Below, piece by piece: positions 54,117 through 64,000 of a DNA stretch of 64,000 nucleotides (within the stretch, counting starts at the first letter, position 1; each line of letters starts with the position of its first letter). A program made the translations under genes and the position numbers. The notes under the pieces are model-generated. The model made no database searches. It worked only from the letters and a program-made list of their open reading frames with translations, and was not told the origin of the DNA. This DNA is from Circinella umbellata (taxonomy: Eukaryota > Mucoromycota > Mucoromycetes > Mucorales > Lichtheimiaceae): the NCBI GenBank assembly GCA_025093555.1, contig JAIWNF010000070.1, forward strand, positions 1 to 64,000. The letters run 5' to 3'.

Positions 54117-55726
54117 ATGTCACTGGAAGCGTCAATGATTGTGTAAGTATACTTTTTTTTTTTCTTGGTCATTATTAAACAATTGAATGCTAACCAATAA
54201 AACAATTAATAAAAACAACAACACATACGATAATTATAACAAAACAGTATTGACAACTCGGAATGGATGAGAAACGGAGATTATACACCTACACGTCTTG
54301 CAGCACAAAACGAAGCAGTTAATCTCATCTTTTCTTCAAAGACACAAGCCAATCGAGAAAATACAGTTGGATTGATGACTATGGCTGGAAAAAGTCCTGA
54401 AGTTTTAGTCACATTAACTTCTGATGTTGGTAAAATTTTAACAGCTTTACATGGTGTTAAAATCAGTAACAATATCAATTTTATGACTGGTATACAAATC
54501 GCACAGGTAAAGGAGAAAAGAAAAAAAGTTTTTTTTTGTTTTCCCCATCCTTAGTGTACTCTAAGAAAAAAAAAGTTAGATGTCATATCCAGGTTTTCTA
54601 TATATTTTATATATGGTACTAAACGCGTAATGATAGCTTGCATTAAAACACAGACAAAACCGAAATCAACGTCAAAGAATTGTGGTATTTGTTGGTAGTC
54701 CCATTGAAGCAGATGAACGAACGTTAGTTCGATTAGCAAAGAAATTGAAAAAGAATAATGTTGCTGTGGATATTATCAATTTTGGAGAAGAAGCAGAAAA
54801 TAATGCTAAATTGGAAGCTTTTATTAACAATGTCAATAGCGGTGATAACAGGTAGAGTCAATGGGAAGAAATCAATAAATGAATGGATTTGGGGGAGGCG
54901 GGAAGGGAAATATATAAATGTAGAGTAAGGGTTTTAAATAATGTATATATTTTATACGTCTATAGCCACCTTGTCACTATTCCCCCTGGACCCCATATTT
55001 TAAGTGATATGCTTATATCCACTCCAATTGTTGCTGGTGAAGATGGTGCTCCAAGTGGATTTGGTAGTAGTGGAGGAGATAGTTATGAATTTGGTGTTGA
55101 TCCAAACTTGGATCCCGAACTTGCTTTGGCCTTGCGTATTTCAATGGAAGAAGAAAAAGCACGTCAAGAAGCTGAAGCTGCAAAACAAGGTGGTGACGAT
55201 AAATCAAAAGGAGAATCATCTTCATCACAACAAGCACAAGGTGGTGAAAGTATGGCCATTGACTCAAAAGAACCAGCGACATCTTCTTCTGGTGCTGGAG
55301 TACAACAACATGATGAGGATATGAGTGCAGAAGATGCTGAATTGCAAGCTGCTCTTGCTATGTCTATGAATGATAATAATGATACGAGTGGTGGTGATGT
55401 ACCGGTATGCTACTATTACTATTATACTTTTAATATATATGTATGGATAGGATAGGACTTGGACAGAATAATTAAATGTATATAAATATGAATATATTTA
55501 GGATGAAGATGTAAACATGGAAGATCTTAACGAACAAGACCAACTTCAACGAGCATTGGAAATGTCAATGAATAATGAAGATAATGAAGCCAATAATGAA
55601 ATGTTATCTGCAGTATTGGGTTCATTGCCTGGTGTAGACCAAAATGATGAACGGATTCAAAAGGCATTGGAAGATCTTCAAGATAAAAAAGATAAAGAAG
55701 GCAAAAAGGATGAAGATAAAAAATAA
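54117..55726 (+). CDS. RPN10: 26S proteasome ubiquitin receptor RPN10
   Basis: Exons 54117-54142, 54248-54506, 54637-54851, 54966-55404 and 55502-55726 give 387 residues. The N-terminal von Willebrand A domain starts [20 protein letters not shown] and continues with [21 protein letters not shown] and [12 protein letters not shown]. The C-terminal half contains three ubiquitin-interacting motifs: [28 protein letters not shown] and [17 protein letters not shown]10 sits in the 19S regulatory particle and captures polyubiquitinated substrates. Animal RPN10 usually has two motifs and budding yeast has one, so the third is notable. The C-terminus is a Lys/Asp/Glu-rich tail. The first exon is only 26 nt. 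Confidence 0.95.
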
Positions 55727-57818
55727 GTAATTAATAAATAAAAAAGAACAAAATAAAATAAAACAAGATTCATTTTATTCCCGTTTTTCTCTTTCTCTCT
55801 CCATTTGATTCTCTTCTCTCTTTTTTTTTTTTTACCCAAATTCAAAATATATAATAAAGATGTAAAAAAAAAGGAAGAGCAATTCTTTTTCGCTTTTGCT
55901 CGGACATAATAAAAATGAAAAGAGCGGCATATAAAAAGACCGTCAGCGCTCTGAAAAAAAACGCACTTGTGATTTTTGTGACATGATAAAAATCGGGAAG
56001 GGCCGAAAAAGGTAAGAAAGAAAGATGTGTTGTACGTAAGAAGAACTTGCTAATTATATAGTGGAAGACAAATTTAACAATCGATACAAAAAATAGATTA
56101 TGAATGTCTATACGCTTCCCAAAGCTTTTGTAATACCAACGAGAATAGATAAAAAAGTAATACTAGTAGATAACGAGATGCATAGTACACTATTGTTCTG
56201 TTTTTTTTTTGCTTATTTATTATCAAGAGTATAAAATAAGAAAAATGTTATTACATTGATATTATAGCCATTAACTCTAGTCCTATTTAAAGTCTAAATA
56301 AACGTTCACCGTAAAATTAAGATCGTATATCATAAAAATAATAATATTCTTTTAACATACATATCAATAGAGTCGTATCAAACTTCTTTATTCCTTAATT
56401 AAAAAGAAGAGTATAAATTAATAAACAAAATAAGAAGTATTTTGTGAATAAAAAGGCTTATCACTTCCACTAGATGATAAAACGGTATTTTTATTACATT
56501 CAAAGGTAAGTGCCATGGCATAGCATACAGCAGGAAAGTTAGTATGAGCTTGAGGTTAACGACAAAGTTTCTGCGGCATGTACCAAGACACCTATGGTTC
56601 AAGCATTCATCCTATGAAAACATAAAATATGTGGACGTGAAAGAGATATCTACCCACAGGAATGTTTTTAGGTGAAATCAACCAAAAAAGAAAGAATAGT
56701 ACTTTCCTAGTAAAATCTGTAGCAGTGCAATAACAATAAGATTGTAAACAAGGTGACATCGCAAAATACTGTTGTCATCGGTAATAAACTGTTCTTATTT
56801 CTTGAGAATGTTACTGATAGCAAAAAGCAGAGTATTTCCTATTTTATAAAAATGCTGCAAAATAATGTTGTTACTGAAGATAATAAGCCTGTTCTAATAA
56901 GAATCGGATCTTGTGTGTGCATTTCATGAAATATATATCGCGAATAATGACATTTATTTCTTGTTAACTAAGTGACAGGATCTCTAAGAGAAAATACTAC
57001 CATATCCATTTGCAATACTCATTCTATCTAACATTATCGCTGCCAAGTTATAAACGCCAAATTGCTAAGTTACAAAAAGAACCACGTTTATATTTCCTAC
57101 TCTATATCTCATTCATCTTCAATCTACAACAATAAAATTCTAGCTCGAAGGGAAGATGAATATAAGTGTGATATATTCATTTTATGATAAGGGTGGGGTG
57201 AGACAAGTTGTATGAAAAGCATTGTTAAATATGTAACCAAGGAGGGCTGTGTTGGATAGTTCAAGCTCTCAAAATTTGGTAACTGTCTCCAATCTACTGT
57301 TATTTTGTTTCTAAAAATATAGTAAAAGTTGGAAAGTTCATGTAGATTAATAAAAACAAAACAAAGATGCAAAAACATTGACGCAAAATCTTTCAAATGT
57401 AACATAAAAGAAATCCAAACTTTTTTGCTTTCATACTAAGTGCAGAGCTCTTTTATTTATGCTGAGAGTAAATAATTTGGGGGAAAATCCTGTACACACG
57501 TACACAAAAAAGCATGTGAATGTAATGATCGCTTTTTTGTTTTTGTTTATAGTTATTCATTCATTCTTATCATTTTGTTATGATGATACTGTTAATCATA
57601 AAAAAAAGTTATGAGTTTATTATCATGTTTATTAGCAAAATTTTCTTAAACAGCAATAGTAAGAAAAGAAAAAGATAATGATAAGATCGTGTTACGCGTC
57701 TTTGTAATTTTTACAATATTCACAAGAAATAAAAAAAGAGTAGAGGATATTTATTTTTTTTTGGTTGTTTTGCAAGAAATTAACACTACAAAGGAAAAAG
57801 CGAGAAGTTTTTTTTTTT
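55727..57818. other. Convergent intergenic region
   Basis: It lies between the 3' ends of RPN10 (+) and the YOP1-like gene (-). T-rich tracts and AATAAA-like sequences near 55735 could serve polyadenylation. No gene supported; ORFs at 56399 and 57124 show no domain. Confidence 0.5.
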
Positions 57819-58804
57819 TTAATCCTTCTTGGAGAATTCAGAAGCAACATCGCTGACCTTTTGCTTCAAATCACCAGCCTTTCTATCAATATCAGATTGA
57901 GCAGAAAGCAAGTAGGGACGCAAGAAACGGGAATACAAGACCTCAGCACCCTAAAATAAAAGTTCACAAATAAAAAAAAAAGTCAGATAAGTTGTATATT
58001 TTTACTTGTGAAGACAAGAAAATAGAAGAAACACCTATGAATTCTCTCTGTCTGTCTTTATATATAGACGTATAACTTAAACCCTCCCCCTTAATAGATA
58101 GATATAGATAAACTTACTCTGGTTTGAGGCAATGCGAGCCAAAGAACGAACAAAGTCTTGAAAATATAATAGAAGGGGAACCAATACAACAAAACATCAG
58201 AGAAGAATTCAACAATTTGAACAAAACCGATAACAGTCCAGTAAGTTAACCATTGCTTATCATCTTCAGTAGTAGCAGTTTCAATAGCCTTGAAAGACGC
58301 GTAAGCTAAAATATGAATAAAGTTTAGTTATATAATAGCAACAAATAATACTCTATTTTTGCACTTTCTTCAAGTCGTCTTCTATACTCCTTTTCCCATA
58401 TCTCTTTCTCTCTCGTTATTCACTATAGCCTCGTACAAATAGTATCTCTCTCTCTCCGCCTACTTTTTCACTAAAAAAAAAAAAACGCCGCCAAGAAAAA
58501 AAAAAAAAAAAAAAAGAAAAAGAACGCAGTAAAATAATAAAAGAAAAAGAACGCGTTTTTATATTTTACCTGGATAAACCCAAGAGATGGTATTTGTCAA
58601 AAGTTGACCAGCCAAGTTGAAAAAGATCATGATGAAGACAACGGCACCACCACCGAGAGCAATGTAACTCTTTGGAACACCCGTTTTACGTTCAATCTCA
58701 TTAGCATACTTATATTGAGAAAGTTGACCATCAAGACAAGCAAGTCCTTCTCTGAACTTGGCTTGAACACCTTCAACACTATATAAATTGGTAGGAGTAG
58801 TCAT
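57819..58804 (-). CDS. YOP1: YOP1/REEP5-like (TB2/DP1/HVA22) ER-shaping membrane protein
   Basis: Exons 58804-58570, 58305-58118 and 57950-57819 encode 184 residues. The sequence follows the YOP1 pattern: a cytosolic N-terminus, a hydrophobic hairpin (ALGGGAVVFIMIFFNLAGQL then ISWVYPAYASFKAIE), the family signature DDKQWLTYWTVIGFV and a second hairpin (WFPFYYIFKTLFVLWLALPQ), then GAEVLYSRFLRPYL and an amphipathic, charged C-terminus. These proteins insert hairpins into the ER membrane and, with reticulons, stabilise tubules. Length and order match the family. The two introns are about 167 and 264 nt. Confidence 0.93.
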
Positions 58805-59640
58805 TTTATATATGTATATGAAAAATAAATAAAAAGAGAAAGAAGAGAAGAAAGAAGAAAAAAGGAGAACGAAAAAAAAAAAAGGGCTGTGTTAGTTTCT
58901 ATATAATAAAATAGTCAATATACAAAAAAAAAAGTAGGTTACACACACACACAACATAATGTTGTTTACTTCTATGCTGAAATCCCTTTGTAACGTCACA
59001 TTAAAACCTTACTTTTTTTAACTACTACTCCTATCTTCTTCTTATTATTAAAGAATTAAATAAGTAGATATATGAATAGATTTTTATTTAATTTTTTAAT
59101 ATTATATTACTTCTCCTTAATCTTAAGATATTGTTTATTAATACTTAGATTTTCTAATGTACTTGGGAAATGCTGTCTTGTGTAACCCATAAAGCAACTT
59201 GACTTTACTTTGTTACGTTTTTTATTTATTATCATTATTAAAGAGTTAATAACAATGATTCATGGTTTTAAATCCTTCTTTTTTTTTCTTTACTTTAAGC
59301 TATTTTTGGAGTGTATGCCGACTAATATTACAAAGCATTACGCATGTATAAATTTTTTGAGGAGGAGGTTGAAAATAAAATTATTATGTAAGATAAAGGT
59401 CGATCAAAACAAACATAAAGATATACAGACTCGTAATGGGAAAATTACATTTTATTATTTATTATAATAAAGATCACTTATAAAGTTTATATTCGCAAAT
59501 AGAGTCAAAGGTGAGCTATATACAGAAAATGATGGTGCAAGGTGAGAGAGGGAGGGAGGAACTTAAAATGGTGAATGGTATATATGTATAATATAGATTA
59601 TAATAAAATGAATAGAAATGCAAAATATTAGTTATTATTA
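58805..59640. other. Intergenic, YOP1 promoter and Wee1 3' flank
   Basis: A+T-rich DNA with a GA/A-rich leader just upstream of the YOP1 start. The 85-codon ORF at 59210-59467 lacks protein-like composition. No other feature seen. Confidence 0.5.
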
Positions 59641-62138
59641 TTATTGATGACAAAGTGGTGATGATGATGGTAATGGTGATGGTGGTGGTAAAAGTAAATG
59701 AGGTGTTTGATCACCTTCTTCTTGTAAAATATCATTATCAAATAAAATGGGTTCATCATTATCATATTTTTCTTCTTGTTCTATTCGTCGTTGTTGTAAC
59801 TCTTGAATATAATCAAAGAGAATACCTTTTGTATTATTCTCTTGTGATGATGATATTAATTTTTTAGAAGCTAGTTCTGGATGTTTCAATACTTGATCAA
59901 TAGTAGGTCGTTCTTTTGCATTTGTTTGCATAAGCCATTCAATAAATTCACGCATTTTAGTAGATGTTTTAGTGTTTAATGCTTCTTCACAACCTGAAAA
60001 ATCAGCAATACGAAGTTCTTCCCATGGTTCACCTGTATCTGGTAATTCTATACCAGCAGCCATTTCAAGAACAATAAGTCCTAGACTAATATATAAATAT
60101 AGTGTTATTTTATGTGGAAAAAGAGGGTTTTTTTTAGTATCTTTACCTAAAAATATCGGCTGGTTTATGAAATTGATCTCGAAGTAAATCAGGTGCCATA
60201 TAACGACGATCACCTTCACCTTTAACCCATCGAAGATCCTATTATTATTATTATTAGTATATATCTATTTATAGTAAAAAAAAACCCAGCAAAAAACAAA
60301 TTATTTACCACTGGTTCTCGTACAGATACACCAAAGTCACCAATTTTAATAGATCCCATGTCATTAATCAAAACATTAGATGGTTTTAAATCCAAATGAA
60401 TAATGTTTGCATCATGAATAGCTTTTACTCCCTAATATTATAAATATATATTTGTGTTTTTTTAGTGTATATATGATAGATATATCTTACAAATATTTTT
60501 TTTTTTTTTACCTGAGCAAGTTCATACAAGATAGACCAAACATCTGATTCTGGAATATTTCGATTATGATATTTTATATATTCTGCCAAACTAGTTTTAT
60601 TTCTTTTTTAGTTCTGAAATCATTTCTCTCCATTAAATCAAAGAAAAAAAAAGAATACTTTACCTTCCATTCACACAAAGTTCCATTTGTATATAAAGAA
60701 TACCTTCTTGTTCCCATGCATCTGTAAGTTCTACACATTGTTTACAACCAGAGACTGCTCTCATATGATCTACTTCAATAATTTGTTGCCATCTATGATA
60801 TATATCAGTTAATAATAACACTCTCACTTTTCTTTTAAAAAAAAAAGGATCTTACCTATCATCATAACTAGCAAATTGTAATTTTGTTTTTTTAAGTGCC
60901 CAAATATGACCAGTTTCTACATGTTGAACTTTAAATACATCTGCATATTCACCTGAACCCAAATTTCCTAATGTTTCATATTTGGATTGAAAATAAGATA
61001 TAGAAACTTCATCTTCATAAAATTCTTCTTCTTCTTGATCTTCTTCTTGCATACAACTGGTTGGATCATGTTGTTGGAAATATTCTTTTGTTAAAAATCG
61101 AGGTTGGGTTGTCAAGAATGCTGGTTTAATATGTTGCCAACTAGAAGGTCCATAATTTCGACGTAAAGATGAGCTGGGTAATAATTGTGTTGTAATATTA
61201 TCTTCTACGTGACTATTTGAAAAGAGTTCATCTACATCATCATCATAATAGTGTATTTTTGATTGAGAGGGCTGTTGTTGTTGTGGGTGATAATGGTGAT
61301 CATTTTTCAAAATGGGTATTGTTGTAGGTGCTCCTATTATATCAGGTACTTGACCTTCGTCATTATCATCTTCTTCTGAAATATCACCCATGACAGCATA
61401 CGTTAAATTTCGACTCGATTGTAATCGTTCTTCTTCCTCTTCTTCATCATATCCATCCAACGGTACAATTTCGCTACTTTTAAATTCACTTAATAAGGAG
61501 CGTCGTGCTCTTGCTGCTTGTTCTTCTTCATCTTCGTCATCTGCTATTGGATAATTATATTCATTATCAACATCATCATCACCAAATCCTGGCCATCCAA
61601 AACTATACAGTGGAAGTTCTTCTACTTCTTCTTCTTCTTGTTCGTTATAATTATTTGGATCATTATTATCAAGTTGTAATTCTGTCTTATCACGATCTAT
61701 CAATTTATTTTGTGTAACAAAACGTGCTGAAGGACTACTAAATTCAATATCACTACTGTTCAAACCACTTTTAAGTCGTTCTTGCGTAATAATGTCTGAT
61801 TGATCAAATAAGTTGGAAGTTTCTGACATTGCTGATCGTGTGGGTGTCAACATTTTACGTAATAAATGAGTGGATGGTGAAGACGGAGAAGGAGGTGAAT
61901 GAGATTCATTATTATTTAAATCGAGTCGAGAACGTTTAAGAATTGGACTTGTTGTTGGTGTATTATGTTGTTCATTCATATGAATACTATCGTCTATAGT
62001 ATTATTAGAAAGACCCCCATCTTGACTTTGAAGAAAGGAACGTTTTCCATTATTCGATGTTGAAAGTAATTCAAAACGTAAAGGTGAAGAGACATTGGTC
62101 ATGGAAGAATTAGACTTGTCTGTTTTTACTTGTGACAT
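59641..62138 (-). CDS. Wee1-family mitosis-inhibiting kinase
   Basis: Exons 62138-60856, 60792-60664, 60590-60512, 60431-60309, 60238-60147 and 60085-59641 encode 716 residues. A long, acidic, Ser-rich N-terminus (about 1-385) precedes the kinase domain. The domain has [21 protein letters not shown], an alpha-C region [11 protein letters not shown], the [11 protein letters not shown] catalytic loop in which Leu replaces the usual Arg of HRD (typical of Wee1), IGDFG, and [11 protein letters not shown]. The C-terminal tail is Pro/Ser-rich. Wee1/Swe1/Mik1 kinases phosphorylate the inhibitory Tyr of Cdk1 and delay mitosis. The absence of transmembrane segments argues against the Myt1 type. All five introns are short (about 60-80 nt). 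Confidence 0.9.
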
Positions 62139-63346
62139 TTATTTTCGGATTTGTTTATTAAAAGGGAAGGAGAGGAACAATGAGAATTGAAAAAAAAAAA
62201 GATGGGAGATAATGTTAAAAAGAAAAATTAGAGTTTTTTTTTTTTTTTGAAAAGATAAAAGGGTAACAAACAGTTTTTTTTTGTTGAGTAAAAGTGTATT
62301 GAAAGAAATTTGGCAGGGCGCAGCAAAATAGACCCCCCCACTTCTTTAATAGTATGAATTATATACTCGGTAATGAAACTTTTCATATAATTCAAAAAAA
62401 GAAGGCAGTAAAATGATGAGTAATATATATAGATATTAGTTTTTATCATTGTTATTTTATATTTAAAGAGCATGGTTTGTGATACCTTGTAAAAAAGATA
62501 GTTTGTACTCCTCCCTGCTTTTTTTATGTCAACATCTTTATCCATCAGGGAGTATTTATAAATACTCCCTTTTTTTTATATTGTGTCTTTTTATGGTTTA
62601 CATGCTTACATTATTAACTATCACAATAGCATGATAAGTCATTATATAACTATAGACTACTAAATATACATAAGATTTTATAGAATGTTGAAGTAATATC
62701 ATCCATAATAAAAAACAACAACAGCAACAACGAAGACAAACATCCTCAACAAAAAAAATTAAAACTAATGGGATGTTCTCATATGTAGCACTAATCTACG
62801 ATTTCGCAAGATCCAATCTTCAAAACTTTTCCTGTGTGCAAACGACTCGTCAACAAGGAATTACAGTTTGAACGAGCATAATTCTTGTCATGAAACACTA
62901 CTAGAATACAATTATATATCGACTCTATACAGTAATTGTTTTAACGTAGATAGAGAGATCAATTTGATCACAGTGTTACTCATTACAAAGTAGGTAGCTT
63001 TCATTGACTCTCTTAATATAATCAAGTATAATTACAGAATCTTTTGACAAGAATCATGTGGTACGGTATTGTATAACAAAAATTGTTACACAACTGGTAA
63101 TTTATAGTAGTTGATTATGTGAAAGAAGATAAAATATTTTTTTTTATTAATATTGATACACTTTTAATAATTTTAGAAAAAAAAAAGAGAGTTTTAAAGA
63201 TGCAAATATTTGTTAATCATGTAAAAAAAAAGAAGTTGTTGCTTTATGTATGTAAATAAATGAGAGTGAGAGAGAATATGGGCGTGTGAGTGTGTGAGTG
63301 ATTTAAAGAAAGGGAGGAAAAGTAGTATGAAAATATGATTGATTGT
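62139..63346. other. Intergenic, Wee1 promoter and KRI1 3' flank
   Basis: A+T-rich sequence with a C7 run at 62333. The inverted-looking AGGGAGTATTTATAAATACTCCCT at 62547-62570 forms a 24-nt perfect palindrome. No gene supported. Confidence 0.55.
62547..62570. repeat. Perfect 24-nt palindrome upstream of Wee1
   Basis: AGGGAGTATTTA is followed immediately by its reverse complement TAAATACTCCCT, about 410 bp before the Wee1 start. It could be a site for a dimeric regulator or a chance hairpin; no known binding site is recognised. Confidence 0.7.
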
Positions 63347-64000
63347 TTATGCTGTTTCAGTAGATGATTGTTTCTTCTTCTTTCCACGACGCTTACGTAA
63401 TTTCTTGACCTTTTCTCCATCTTCATTAGTATATTGCTTTCCACCAGATTCAGTTCCTACTATTTGATTAAGTCGACTATTGAAATGTGTACTGAAATCT
63501 TTATATTTATATCTACGATTCTTTTTAAATATATTCATTTCTCGTTCTTGTTTATGTTCATTACGATATCTATTATATAATAATAATAATAAAATGAATT
63601 AGTTTCATGATCTAATTATACAGACTACCAAGCCATAATCAAATACTTACGGTGCCAACATTTTCATGCCAACATATTTATTCAATTCTGTATCATCTGC
63701 TAACAAAATTTCTTCTGGAGTAAGACCAAAGGATTCTTTTTCTGTTTTTCTATACTTGTATCGTGTTGGTAAATCACCACCAATAATATCTTCAAAGTTA
63801 AGAGAATAATAATCATCTAATAATTCTTTAGTCTTTCGTTTCTTTTCTGCTTGTTCTTGTTGCATCTCATCAGGATTTAATTTTCGTTTGTTTTGATATT
63901 GTTCACCACCGGGAAGATAATCAGCATCCATCATGATATCTTCTTCTTCTCCTCCTTCTTGTGCTTCTTCATACATAGTGGTATCAATATCATCATCCCA
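63347..64000 (-). CDS. KRI1: KRI1 ribosome-assembly factor, C-terminal part
   Basis: Exons 64000-63651 (continuing off the right edge) and 63569-63347. The conserved KRI1 C-terminal core is clear: DDYYSLNFEDIIGGDLPTRY, FGLTPEEILLADDTELN and GMKMLAPYRNE, followed by a basic Lys/Arg-rich tail ending in a short Ser/Thr sequence. The upstream part is acidic. KRI1 is a nucleolar protein needed for 40S ribosomal subunit biogenesis with the snoRNP protein KRR1. The N-terminal half, including the start, is outside the window. Confidence 0.93.

Overview
The window is fungal nuclear DNA and most likely comes from a Mucoromycota species (Mucorales-type). The supports are very high A+T with long homopolymer tracts, genes broken by short GT-AG introns of about 60-150 nt, intergenic spaces of several kb, large beta-trefoil proteins of a kind typical of these fungi, and a LINE resembling those described in Mucorales. 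No species can be named from sequence alone. Exon models below were checked by hand for splice sites and reading phase; paralogy and homology calls rest on motif recognition, not on database searches.

Layout. 1-6413 (-): a multi-exon gene for a giant tandem beta-trefoil (ricin-B-like) protein that runs off the left edge. 6414-14547: gene-poor DNA with one foldback MITE (10653-10844) and, at about 11750-14300, broken coding sequence on the minus strand. 14548-17401 (+): DBP2/p68-type DEAD-box RNA helicase carrying one unusually long intron at a position where yeast DBP2 genes also have an intron. 18026-18364 (-): small conserved-looking protein. 18365-24621: second gene-poor stretch with a second MITE copy (20617-20830) and short coding relics. 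24622-24703 (-): tRNA-Ser(CGA). About 24760-32300: a two-ORF LINE killed by frameshifts and a stop, followed head-to-tail by a much older, internally deleted copy.

32756-36827 (-): Gin4/Hsl1/Nim1-like kinase. 37443-38989 (-): ZIP metal transporter. 39719-41515 (-): intact 480-aa protein of unknown function. 41640-47515: a rearranged accessory block with a direct/inverted repeat cluster, a 171-bp tandem repeat, an unknown multi-exon gene of higher G+C, and an inverted, decayed duplicate of the 480-aa gene together with its 3' flank. 47531-48390 (-): WBP4-like splicing factor. 48883-49785 and 51960-52868 (-): two NmrA-like NAD(P)-binding paralogues. 54117-55726 (+): proteasome subunit RPN10. 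57819-58804 (-): YOP1/REEP5-like ER-shaping protein. 59641-62138 (-): Wee1-type kinase. 63347-64000 (-): C-terminal part of KRI1.

The core genes serve RNA metabolism and ribosome assembly (DBP2, WBP4, KRI1), protein turnover (RPN10), ER shape (YOP1), metal transport (ZIP) and control of mitotic entry (Wee1 and a Nim1/Hsl1-family kinase, the family that inhibits Wee1 in yeasts). They do not form an operon-like or clustered pathway. I did not find a clear new defence or biosynthetic system. The most unusual items are the long DBP2 intron, the inverted gene duplication around an unknown G+C-rich gene, the MITE pair, and the tandem LINE next to tRNA-Ser.
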